The notes under the pieces are model-generated. The model was not told the DNA's origin. It made no database searches and saw only the letters and a program-made list of their open reading frames with translations. This document shows, piece after piece, positions 50,923 through 62,080 of a DNA stretch of 64,000 bases. The stretch covers positions 62,001 through 126,000 of the forward strand of contig JAAVAX010000010.1 of the NCBI GenBank assembly GCA_014803855.1, read 5' to 3'. This DNA comes from Mycoplasma sp. GTDB taxonomy: Bacteria > Bacillota_I > Bacilli_A > Mycoplasmatales > Metamycoplasmataceae. The translations under genes were made by a program, and so were the position numbers. The stretch's first letter is position 1. Each line of letters opens with the position of its first letter.

Positions 50923-53667
50923 ATGAAACAGATAGATTTATCAAAAGAAAAAATTCGTTATGTAGCTTTAGGAGATTCTATATCAGAAGGTTACAATGGT
51001 AAATATAATTTTGGTTATGCTGGTAACATGGATATAGATAAAAATATTAGTGGTACCTCTTGACCAGCATTTTTAGCTAGAAACATTCAAAAAATAGATA
51101 AAAACATTTTAGAATCATATGATAATTTTGCAATGTCAGGAACTAGACCTGAGGATTGAAATTATTTTTTAGGTGTTGATGGTGAAAAATATTCTTATAA
51201 AAATTCAGTTGATAAAATAAATTATTCATTGTGATTAAATGAATTAAAGCATAATCCTGAAAGAAGAAGACTTAAAAAACAATTTAAGAATTTTGGAAAA
51301 ACCAATAAAAGTGATTTTGATTTTTTAATTAGAAAAATTAAAGAAGCTAATTTAATAACTATAAATATTGGCGCAAATTACATTATTCCTAAAATACCTA
51401 TAGATAAAATAGTAGATACTATAATCAATTATCAAAATTCAACTGATCAACTAAAAATAGTTGTTCAAGACACTGTAAATGGACTCAAGCATGATGTCAA
51501 TAAAATGATTGAAAGAATTAAAGAAATTAATAATAATGCATCTATATATTTAATTGGTTACAACAAAATGTATGGAACTTTTTGGGAGATAACTGATTTG
51601 TTTTTTAAAAAAATTGGTATTAATGAAAAAATTGTTGAATATTGTTATGAACAATTAAATGAATCAATTAAAGATTGTGCTAAGAAAAATGATATTTATT
51701 ATATATCAACAAATAATAATAAATTTTGAAGTGAAAATAGTTACATGATGTGCAATGTTTTTTATGAGGCTCACCCTACAATTTTTGGTTATAAAAAAAT
51801 TGCTCAAGATGTTTTAGCAAAAATATCATTATCAAATTCATTTTTCAATGATAGTAAAAAAGTTCATAAAATACCTACATTTAATGATAAATACATTAAA
51901 CAAGATTTATTTTGCTTTAAAAATTCCCTAGATTTTTCATCAAAAGGAATAAGCGATGAAGAAATTATTAATAAGATATATGGATCAAATAATGAAAATT
52001 TATTTAAAAAAACTAAAATAGAAAATAGCTCAAAGTTTTTGGAAACTTCATTATTTTTTGAACAAACTCTAGATCCAAAAAATGATCCTGAAAAATATTT
52101 TAGTTCTTCAATAAAAAGATCAATTTTGATTATTTTAAATTCATTAGATGATAATTTTGATAAAAAAGCTATTAATGATTTTAATGAATTATTTAGAGTT
52201 GAATATCTTAATGAATTCATTATTAAATTAAATTTAATTTCAGTAATTGCCAACAAAATTCAAAATAAAGTTGATAAACATTTTTTAGAAACCAATAAAA
52301 ACATAACAGTTGATGAATTTTTTAATATTTTCTTTGAAGAAATTTTAAATTTTGATTTTATTACCTGAGTATTGGTTGAATTTGCAATTTTTTGAACATC
52401 TGATGAAGAAAATAATACAAAATTAAATAAATTAAATAAAAACAAAAAAACATTTATGTCTATATTTAATAATTTACTATCAAAAAATAAAGTAAGGATA
52501 GTTGCTAGAAGTATTGGTGAAAAATTGATTAATTATTTACTTCTAAATAGAATAGGAGCAAGTATTGATGGAGAATATTTATCAAGTTTTATTGATTATA
52601 TTACTTCAAAAATTAATTTTGTAGAATTTGGACAAATAATATTTAATTTTTATTTTTCTTCAATTAATGAAATTAAATATATAAAAAATACTTCTGAATT
52701 GCTTGAACTATTTCTTTATGATGAAAAAATAAATAATTTTTTACATAAAAGTTTGAAAATAGCAATTTCTAGTATAAAAATTAATTCAAAATCAACATTA
52801 AATTTAATGAAGATATTAAATATTCCAAATAAAAATGATAATTTTAAAAAAATGAAATTATTCTTTAATAACATAATTTCAGCTATTGTTAGTGAAACAA
52901 ACTTATTTGCAGATGTTATTGCAAAGGCAATTATTGATTTTACCAAAATGAGAAAAGAAAAAATAACACTTCAAGACATAATTGAATTTTTGCTAGATTT
53001 TGATAAAAAAACATTTTGATCAAAATTCAATAATATTAAAGTAGATAAATTAGATCAGCAAACATTTAATATTATTGTTGAAGGTTTTGATTTAATTTTT
53101 AGCAATATTAAGTATGAAGATCCACTATATAAAAGTATATTAAATCTAACAAATCCTCAAGGTTTAGTAAATAATGGTGATGACAAGATTAAGGTTATTA
53201 AGTTATTAAAATTTTTTGATAAGTTATCTAAATTAAAAAAACCAATGAGTGATTTTTGTGTGATGTTAATTTCTAATTATTATGTTTCAAATAACAAATC
53301 CAAAAAAAATAATGTGTATTATAAGGTTTTCTTTAGGATATTATTAATTTCAATTTTAATTACTAGGCAATTGTTTCAAAAAAATATAAAGAAAAATTAT
53401 TTTATGGATGGAAAAATGTCTATAGTAAGAATATTGTTTCAAATAGCTGGTTACAAACATGGAAAAAATAGTGCTATTGATGATTTAATGTTAGATATGT
53501 TCAAAGAAAAAGGTAATTATGATTTAATTATAGAAAATAACAAATTTGACACTAATCAAATTTTAAGAATTATTTATTTTTTAGACAAAAAACAAGTTAA
53601 AGACAATGTGCCAATTGATAAACCTAAAATAATTTTTGAAGCATTAAAAAAAGGATATATTGATTAG
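50923..53667 (+). CDS. SGNH/GDSL hydrolase with about 600-residue C-terminal extension
   Basis: The 914-residue protein begins with an SGNH hydrolase domain (about residues 1-300): block I GDSISEG with the catalytic Ser, an Asn-containing TINIGANY (block III) and FYEAHPTIFGY (block V) with the catalytic His; the usual Asp two residues earlier is replaced by Glu. The remaining 600 residues are helical, Lys/Asn/Ile-rich and unlike any family I know. No signal peptide is present. Lipase or esterase activity is likely. It is followed 20 nt later by glpF. Confidence 0.78.
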
Positions 53668-53687
53668 TATTTTAGAAAGAGAGTTTT

Positions 53688-54455
53688 ATGCAATTTGTTA
53701 TGGAAACATCATTATGAATGAATATTGTTGGAGAATTTTTAGGTACATTTCTTTTAGTGTTTTTAGGAAATGGGTCATGTTTTTCTGTTAATCATAGGAA
53801 AATGTTTGCCAACCAACCAGGAAAATGAATTATTGTTGTATTTGGTTGAGCTGCTGCTGCTTTTATAGCATTATTTGTGTCATTATCATTGGGAGCACCT
53901 GGAAATTTAAATCCAGCTGTATCAATTTATTTTTCATTTAAGGACCCAATATTTCTAATATATATAGTTCCTCAATTAATGGGGGCTATTATTGCTCAAA
54001 CATTTTTATATATTATGAATTATTATTTTATAAAGGTTGAATTAAATAGCATTGATGGTAACAATGAAGCAACAAGAGCATCATCATGTACTAATCCAGT
54101 ATATAACAATAATGAAGCTTTATTAGGAAATTTATTATATGAGTTTATGGGTACATCTGTTTTGATGTTGGTTGTGTTTATTTTTAATAATTTTGTTATT
54201 TTAAATCAAGGAAATGTTATTGACATTACCATTGTATCAATTTCTATAATTTCAATTGGTATTAGTGTTGGATCTGCAACTGGTTTTGCAATCAATCCAG
54301 CTCGTGATTTAGGACCTAGAATTGTCTATCAAATATTGTTATTTACTAAGTATGGTAAAGGTTTAGTAAATGCTAATTGACAATATTCATGAGTACCAGT
54401 TGTAGGATCAATATTAGCTGGAGTATTATTTGGATTAATATCTTTAGCACTTTAA
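53688..54455 (+). CDS. glpF: Glycerol uptake facilitator (aquaglyceroporin)
   Basis: The 255-residue MIP-family channel has both pore motifs, [10 protein letters not shown] and [11 protein letters not shown]; the Asp after the second NPA-R is typical of glycerol facilitators. Six membrane helices are visible. Its Shine-Dalgarno (AGAAAGAGAG) lies between it and the SGNH hydrolase, 20 nt upstream. Coupled expression with a lipase-like enzyme would supply glycerol to the cell (inference). Confidence 0.92.
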
Positions 54456-54489
54456 CAAGTGCGTTTTATTTTAAAAATAAAATGTTTGT

Positions 54490-54495
54490 TATAAT
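54490..54495 (+). promoter_or_regulatory. -10 element of ppa
   Basis: TATAAT is 10 nt before ATG 54506 and only 1 nt before the in-frame ATG 54497, which therefore cannot be the start of this transcript. Confidence 0.55.
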
Positions 54496-54505
54496 TATGA
54501 CTATT

Positions 54506-55063
54506 ATGTCAAAAAAGATTATAAAAACTATTATTGAAATACCAAAAGATTCAAACATTAAATATGAATTTGATCGTGAAACAAGAAAAATGAAAGTAGA
54601 TAGAATTTTAAGAGATGGTTTTGTATATCCAGCTAATTATGGATTTATTGAAAATGCACTTGATTGAGATGGTGATGAATTAGATGTCTTAGTTTATTCA
54701 CAAGAGAAATTTGTTCCTGGTGTTGAATTAGAAGCTAGAATAATTGGAGCTATGAGAATGATTGATGATGGTGAAACAGATACAAAATTAATTGCAGTTC
54801 ATAATGATGATTATCGTTTAGATTCTATTCAAAAGTTAGATGATTTACCCCAAGAATGATTAGAACAAGTAAAGACTTTTTTTTCAACATATAAAAATTG
54901 AAAAAGAGAAGGAATCACAAAAGTTCCTGGATTTGAAAATATTGATTGAGCTTGAAATGAATATGAGGAATGTTTCAAATTAATGAAAGATTATGGACAT
55001 TTACCAAAAGATGAATTTGTAGAAAAAATGAAGAAAAAACATCCTGAAAAATATGAAATATAA
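54506..55063 (+). CDS. ppa: Inorganic pyrophosphatase
   Basis: The 185-residue family I enzyme contains [21 protein letters not shown], and the signature [11 protein letters not shown] with metal-binding Asp residues. It hydrolyses pyrophosphate from biosynthetic reactions. Start ATG 54506 is chosen over ATG 54497 from the promoter spacing. Confidence 0.95.
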
Positions 55064-55101
55064 TTGTTAAATTATAAATTTATAAAAATAAGGTATATTA
55101 A

Positions 55102-57210
55102 ATGAAAAAAATAGTAGGAAACGGTTTTAGAAAAAGAATAATAGGTTTTACTATACTTAGTTCATTTTTGTTACCTATAGCAATGGTTTCATGTTCTCAA
55201 AATAGTAATAGCAATCTTACAGAACAAGATATTGAGAATCAATTCATTCAATTTAACAATTCATTAGTAAATGAAAAAATTAAAGACAATTTATATTTTG
55301 AAAATTTTAATTTTATCAATGATGTTGCTACATTAAATAGTAATGAAATAGGAAATATAATTTCTTTAAGAAAATTGTCTGATGCATATGATTATGTATT
55401 TATTGTTTCTAAAATTAGTGATTCTTCTATTTTGATAGAAATGAAAGTAAAAATAAAGAATTCAAATAGAGATTTCATTTCAAATTCTAAATATAACAAA
55501 ATTATTTCTAATGTCAAATCATTGAATGAGGGTGAAAGAACAGGATTAGATAATATTTACCAATCATGAGTTAATGGAGCAAATTCCATATCAATAAAAA
55601 ATACATCTACAAATAACACTCTTAATCAAGATAAATATTCAACAATATTACCTAGCTATTTAAAAATGAGTAATATTGAAATTGATTATTCTAAAGTTAT
55701 TAATAATACCAATTTAAATTTAGATAGCAAAAATGTTAATGTTGATTTTGAGTTTGATGATATTAAGGGAGAAATTAGATTAATTTTAAATATTATTAAT
55801 GATAAAACATTATTACCTTTTTATTCTAATAATTATTTAGATAATCATATTATGGTGATTAAAAATTTTATAAATTTATCTAAACGCAATACACAAATTA
55901 CAGAAATATTTAGTGCTTTATCTAAAACTTTTAATGTTAATTCAATAGTAGGTCAAGATAAGCAAATCCCAGTTTTAGCTTCAGGTGTGAACAACATTAG
56001 CAAGATAAAAGATTTATTTTCAAAATTGAGTTCTGTTTCCAATCAAGAAAACACCAATTTAAATAATATCAATACTGTTATTGATGCTAGTGTTAATAAT
56101 ACATATTGATTTAGTTTATCACCTACATCAACAGCTAATGATATTAATGGTAACTTGGTTATTACATGAACATTAATAGATAATTTTTCAGGATACATTA
56201 TCTCACCACAAAATATTAATAAAATAACTACAGTCAATGAAATGTTAAGACTTAAAAAAACTATAAAAAATGAAAATGATGGCGAGGAAACTGATGATTT
56301 AACTTCTGTTGATAATGGTTATAAAGCATATAATGAATTAAAAAAATTAGAGTTAACAAGTAAGTATAGTTCAAAAGCTTCAGAAGTTAAAAATACTGAT
56401 ATCACTAATGATTGATTGTTATCAAATACTAATATTCAAACACTATTTAATGGTATTAAAAAGAGCAGTGATGGTAATTACCTAGAATTTTCATTAACTA
56501 AAGACAATAAAACTAATGATTTTAGATTCAAAATAGATAATTCTCAAATTACAAATTTAAATGCAAATAATATTGATGGTACAATAAATATCCCTTTTAT
56601 GATGCAAATAAAAGTAGAAGATAATTTTGTTATGAATAAAGGTGAAGAAGCTAAACAATCTAGTGAATATATTGATTTCTTACCGCCAAATGGTAAAAGT
56701 GGTAGTGGAACAAGTGAATCATATAACTCAGCAGTTAGAAGTAGTTCTATCATTGTTGGTGGTTATTTAACAAATGATATAGAAGCCGCTTCATTAGTTT
56801 ATGATAATTTATCTAATTCTACTAATAAATCAATTGAAATTATTATTAACAATGAAAATTACTTTGAGGACATTCTAAAACAATGTTTGTATGATGAAAG
56901 TCAATTGACTGTATTATTTGAAGAAGAAATAAAAAATATAATTAAAGATTCTATTAGTAATAATACTCAAACAAGTAATCATACAGAAAATGTAACTCAA
57001 TTATTAGAAAAGTATAGTTTATCTTTTGATCTAAAACAAAATGTTCCTATTCAATATGATGAAACAAATAAAATAATTTCATCTAAAGAGGTAACTGTTA
57101 AACTAATAAGCAAAGGTGAAAATGTTGAGCAAATTACTATTCCTTATTATAATTCTGGAAAAGAAACCACATTCCCTACTGTAAAAATTATTGTGAAATA
57201 TACTGCTTAA
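55102..57210 (+). CDS. Large lipoprotein, 702 aa, unknown function
   Basis: A signal peptide with basic N-terminus (MKKIVGNGFRKRIIGF) leads to the lipobox AMVSC, with Cys near residue 31. The mature part is Asn/Ser/Thr-rich, beta-strand-like, with a Gly/Ser segment (FLPPNGKSGSGTSES) in the last third that may separate two domains. No family was recognised. It is probably surface exposed. It is co-oriented with ppa and has AAGG before its ATG. Confidence 0.82.
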
Positions 57211-57221
57211 AATTATAAAAA

Positions 57222-57659
57222 TTATTCATCTAGTTCATCAATTCTTTTTTGATGTCTTCCACCTTCATATTTAGTTTTAAAAAATTCATCAATCATTTTT
57301 TCAGCATCATTACTTGATATTTGTCTTCCACCAAATAATAAAATATTTGCATTGTTGTGTTCTTTAGCTAATCTAGAATCCTCAATAGATGTTACTCTAG
57401 CTCCTCTTATTCCTTTAAATCTATTCACACTATAAGATATACCTAAACCAGTACCACAAACACCTATACCATATGACCCTTTGTCATTAAGAACACTTTT
57501 GGCAAGTTTTTTACCATATTCAGAATATGAAACAGAATCTTTATTATTATTGGTACCAAGATCAATAACTTGGTAATTATTTTTTTCAAGATATTTTTTT
57601 ATTGAATCTTTTAGATCATATCCAGCATGATCACTACTTAAATAAATTTTTTCACTCAT
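57222..57659 (-). CDS. rpiB: Ribose-5-phosphate isomerase B
   Basis: The 145-residue enzyme has SSDHAGYDLKDSIKKYL at the N-terminus, YGIGVCGTGLGISYSVNR with the catalytic Cys, and EHNNANILLFGGR. It interconverts ribose 5-phosphate and ribulose 5-phosphate, linking with rpe (58273-58932) and prs (20718-21689) in the window. It is monocistronic and converges on the lipoprotein. Confidence 0.95.
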   Translation of the reverse strand: MSEKIYLSSDHAGYDLKDSIKKYLEKNNYQVIDLGTNNNKDSVSYSEYGKKLAKSVLNDKGSYGIGVCGTGLGISYSVNRFKGIRGARVTSIEDSRLAKEHNNANILLFGGRQISSNDAEKMIDEFFKTKYEGGRHQKRIDELDE

Positions 57660-57782
57660 AATTATTTCAACTTAAATTTTATAAAATTATTTTGCATTTT
57701 TTTAATTTAGTTTTGTTTAATGCTAATTATTTAATTAAGTAATATACTATTATTATTAATAGATAATAAAGAAGAGAGTTTA

Positions 57783-58247
57783 ATGAAATTACATGAAGAA
57801 GATATATTTATAACAACAACTGATACTGTTTTAGGAATTGGTGGAAAAATAAATAATGTTGTTAAAGAGAAAATATATGAGATGAAAAAAAGAGATAGAA
57901 AAAAACCATTAGTTATTGTTGTATCTTCAGTTGAACAATTAAATAAATTAGAAAAACTAAATTATAATCATCTTAGTTTTATAAAAAAATATTGACCAGG
58001 TAATGTTACTCTAATTATAAATGGTAATGCATATCGAATGCCTAATAATATTCAATTATTAAATTTAATTGAAAGTGATGGTCCTTTTTATTTGACATCT
58101 TGTAATATATCAAATAAAAGCAATATTGATAATCTAGAAGATGCAAAAAAAGTATTTCCTAATTTAAAATATTTTGATTTTGGTGAAGGTTCGGGGCTAC
58201 CATCCATAATAATAAATACTGATAATGGTGAAATAATAAGAAAATAA
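57783..58247 (+). CDS. tsaC: Sua5/YciO/YrdC (TsaC-like) threonylcarbamoyl-AMP synthase
   Basis: The 154-residue protein has TTTDTVLGIGG, the basic KKRDRKKPLVIVV motif, WPGNVTLII and a GPFYLTSCNIS block. The family makes threonylcarbamoyl-AMP for t6A37 in ANN-decoding tRNAs. It is short (family about 190 or more) but has the core motifs. AGAGAG precedes the ATG at 57783. Confidence 0.85.
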
Positions 58248-58272
58248 AATATTTTTTAATTATTCAACATAA

Positions 58273-58932
58273 TTATAATTTTCCCAATTTTTTTAGTACA
58301 TTCAAATCATCAATGTTGTTTATTAAATATGTTCCTACAACATTGAATGATGAACCTAAACTAAAAATCTTTTTACTATTCTCATCATTTATACCACCAT
58401 CAACTTGAATTATTGTTGGTAATTTTTCTTCATCAATAAATTCTTTAATTTCAACTATTTTTTTATAAATTTTTTCAATAAATTTTTGTCCACCAAATCC
58501 AGGATTTACTGACATAATTAAAACTAAATCAAATAAATATAGTATGTGTCTTATTTTTGAAAAATCAGTTTCAGGATTAATTGCTAATCCAACTCAATTA
58601 GTATGAGAAAATTGATCAACAAATTTAACAAGTTCACTCTCACTTTTAAATGATTCAAAATGAACAGTTAAACATGTCACATGATCACTTAATTGTGTTG
58701 CATATTCAAATGGATTTTCTACCATTAAATGAACATCACTAAGATGCTTTTTACAATTATTTTTGATAGATATTATTTCTTCTATTGATATCCCAGTGTT
58801 GGACACAAATTTTTCATCCATAACATCATAGTGAAATCACTTTATTCCTAAATTAATTAATTTATTAACAATTTTTGGTCTATCTTGTTTACTTACATTC
58901 AATATTGAAGGTGTTATTTGTCTATCTAGCAT
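58273..58932 (-). CDS. rpe: Ribulose-phosphate 3-epimerase
   Basis: The 219-residue TIM-barrel enzyme has ITPSILN, FHYDVMDEKFV with metal-binding His and Asp, SDVHLMVENP, MSVNPGFGGQKFI and QVDGGI. It interconverts ribulose and xylulose 5-phosphate. Its ATG shares one base with the rsgA stop (TAATG), so the two are translationally coupled. Confidence 0.95.
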
Positions 58933-59762
58933 TATTCATTTATCTCCAATAACATTTTAATGTAATTATCATATCTAGATTTTAATAATTTTTTTTCATT
59001 ATATTTTCTTTTTACTTCACAATCAACTTCCTTATAGTGAATACATGAAGTGAATTTGCATAATTTTGATCATTCTTTAAAATCAAAATATGATTTAGAC
59101 AATTCTTGTTTTGTTAGTTTTATATCCAATGAACTAAAACCAGGAGTATCTATTAGTTCTAAATTTTTATTAGAAAATATTTCAACTGTTCTTGTTGTGT
59201 GCTTTCCTCTACCTAGAGATTTTGATATTTCATTTGTTTTTTCATTTATTTTTAATAAGTTATTTAATAATGTTGTTTTTCCTGCACCTGATTGACCAGT
59301 TAAAACTGTTAATTTATTTTTTAATTTTTCTTTAATTTTTTCCCAATTTCCTAATTCTTTATTATTTGATATTAAGCAATCAAAATTTTGAGATGAATAA
59401 TCATAATATGGTTGATTATTACCAATATCAGATTTAGTAAAAATAATTAATGTTTTAATATTTTGAAATTCAATTATTGCTAATAATTTGTCTAATAGCA
59501 ATGATGAAAATTTAGGTTCATCTAATGCCGTTACTATTGCTACCTGATCAATATTTGCAACTTTTGGTCTAATTAGTGAATTTTTTCTAGGCATTATTTT
59601 TGTTAATAACATATCATCTTTAAATTCAACATAATCACCAACAATAGGTATTAAATCATTATCCCTTAGTGAACCACTTGCTCTTAATCGGTAAATTTTT
59701 TCACTTGATTTTACATCAAAAAAACCAGCTATTATTTTTATTACCTGTCCATTTTTAATCAT
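58932..59762 (-). CDS. rsgA: Ribosome small-subunit GTPase RsgA (YjeQ)
   Basis: The 276-residue circularly permuted GTPase has an OB-fold N-terminus, TKSD (G4) first, then GQSGAGKTTL (G1) and DTPGFSS (G3). A C-terminal zinc finger (CKFTSCIHYKEVDC) follows. It helps mature the 30S subunit. In many Firmicutes rsgA-rpe follows prpC-prkC; here that block is split, with prpC-prkC at 27952-29596. A TAATAT box lies 9 nt before its ATG. Confidence 0.94.
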
Positions 59763-59815
59763 AATTACAATATATTACATTTTTAATTTAATTAAATAAA
59801 AATTATTATACTTTG

Positions 59816-59821
59816 TATAAT
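59816..59821 (+). promoter_or_regulatory. -10 element of glf
   Basis: TATAAT is 10 nt before the glf ATG, with no Shine-Dalgarno. It lies in the 69-bp divergent spacer shared with rsgA. Confidence 0.6.
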
Positions 59822-59831
59822 TTTATTCAAT

Positions 59832-60998
59832 ATGAACAATAATAAGGAAAAGAAATTTGTTGTAATAGGTGCTGGTATAACTGGTGCTGTTATAGCAAGG
59901 AAATTAGCTGAAGCTGGATATAATGTTTCTATTTATGAAAAAAGAGACCATATTGCTGGAAATATGTATGATTATAAAAAAGATGGTGTATTAATTCATA
60001 AATATGGACCTCATATATTTCATACATCAAAAGAAAACGTAAATGAATTTATGAATCAATTTTGAGAATTAAATGATTTTAAAAACATAGTTGAAGCAAA
60101 TGTTCTTGGTAATTTAATTCCAATTCCATTTAATTTTCAGTCAATTGACATGTGTTTTCCTGAAGAAGCTGAAGAAATAAAAAGAAAATTAAAACAATTA
60201 TATCCTGATCATGATAGTATCCCAATTCTTGAATTAAAAAAATCTAATGATCTCTTAATTCAAAAAGTTGCTCAATTTGTTTATGAAAATATTTTCTTAA
60301 ATTACACAACTAAGATGTGAGAATTAAGACCTGATCAAATTGATGAATCAGTCACTGCAAGACTTCCAATTATTCTTTCTTATCGTAATACTTATTTTAA
60401 TGATAAATATGAAGGTTTACCAAAAGAAGGTTATACAAAGGCTTTTGAAAAAATGTTTGATCATAAGAATATTAGTGTTCAACTGAATTTTGATGCAATT
60501 GATAAACTAACTTTTTTAGAAGATGAAGTTAAGTTTGATGGTAAAGATGTATATGTTATTTACACAGGTCCATTAGATAAGTTGTTTAAAAATAAATTTG
60601 GTAATTTGGAATATCGTTCTTTACATTTTGTATTTGAAACAATTAATAGTGATAATTTTCAAAAAACTGCTGTTGTAAATTATCCAGCAGATCCAAAAAT
60701 GACAAGAATTACTGAGTATAAAAATATGACATTACAAGATACTAATAATGTAACTGTAATTTCAAAAGAATACCCAGGAACATATGATGAAAATGATAAA
60801 AAATGAAATGAACCATACTATCCTTTAGCAACTGATAAAGCTAGAGATAAATATAACAATTATAGTAATTATGCTTCAAATTTCAAAAACTTATATATTG
60901 GGGGGAGAATGGGTCTTTATCGTTATATAAATATGGATCAAGCAATTCATGAAGCTCTATTATTAGCAGATAAGATCCTTAGTGATGTTACCAAATAG
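59832..60998 (+). CDS. glf: UDP-galactopyranose mutase
   Basis: The 388-residue flavoenzyme has the FAD Rossmann motif VVIGAGITGAV, then YKKDGVLIHKYGPHIFHT, and the conserved C-terminal GGRMGLYRYINMDQAI. It converts UDP-galactopyranose to UDP-galactofuranose, the donor for galactofuranosyl glycans. It overlaps the downstream glycosyltransferase by 14 nt, which points to a Galf-containing glycolipid or capsule. Confidence 0.95.
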
Positions 60999-62073
60999 TA
61001 AAATTATTTTTTCTATAGTTATACCAATGTATAATGGAGAACCATTTATAGATAATTGTTTACATTCAGTTTTGAATGAACAAACTTTTGAGGCTGGTGT
61101 TTTAAATTTTATTGAAATTATCATTATCAATGATGGTTCAAAAGACAATGGAGCATCTAAAGCAAAAGAATGAGCAAAAAAATGAAATACTAAATTAGGA
61201 AAAAAATTCATCACTATTATTAATAAGGAAAATGGACAATATGGTTCAGTCATTAATAGAGGAATAGTTGAGGCTAAAGGTAAATACATAAAAGTATTAG
61301 ATGTTGATGATATCTTTAATACAAGACATTTCATTGAAATTATTCAAATTATTGCAAGTATTAGAATTGATGTTGATGTAATAGTTACTGATTATATATT
61401 TGATAAGGTAATTAAAAATAAACAAATAGTTTATAAATGAGATAAATATTTTGAACCATATAAAATCATTAAAATGAGTGAAGCTAAGTATCCTAATTCA
61501 ATTATAACAATGCACTCACTTATATACAGAACTGAACTTTTAAGAAGTATTAATTATAAACAAGTTGAAGGAATATATTATTCAGATTCCCAATATTCAG
61601 TGGTGCCATTTTCACAAGCTAAACTTTTATACTATATAAATATTCCACTATATAGATATTACATAGGTAGAAATGATCAATCAATAAACATTAAGACTAT
61701 GGTTAAAAATAGAGAACATCAAAAAAAAGTTATGGAAGTTATTTTTCATGAATTGTTTAATATAACAACCAATTCTACAAGACAAAAAAAATATGCTTGA
61801 AGAGTTGCTAAAAATATGTTTGAGTGACAAATGATGATAGTTTCTTATGATACTTCAATAAAAAATAGAGGAAAGCACATTTATGATTCTTTACAATCTG
61901 CATTAAAGGAGTGTAAAGCAAATAATAATTTTTTTGCCTTTGAAATTCTTAAAAATGGAATATTATCTAGATTAATAAAAATAACTAGAGGACATGGAAT
62001 AATTTATTTGATGAGAATTGGTGAAAAACTATATGCTAAATATAAACTAAATATTATGGCAGATTGAGATTAA
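60985..62073 (+). CDS. Family 2 glycosyltransferase, probable galactofuranosyl or glycolipid synthase
   Basis: The 362-residue protein starts MLPNSKIIFSIVIPMYN, the GT-A opening strand, followed by IIIINDGSKDNG and the metal-binding VLDVDDIF (DxD). A central acceptor region contains GIYYSDSQYSV. The C-terminus has a basic amphipathic stretch rather than clear membrane helices. ATG 60985 lies inside glf. The overlap with glf suggests transfer of galactofuranose; this is inference. Confidence 0.85.
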
Positions 62074-62080
62074 TTAAAAG

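Noticed and set aside
54456-54489. AT-only inverted repeat after glpF as a terminator
   Set aside because: The stem has almost no G+C pairs and no T-tract follows, so support is too weak.
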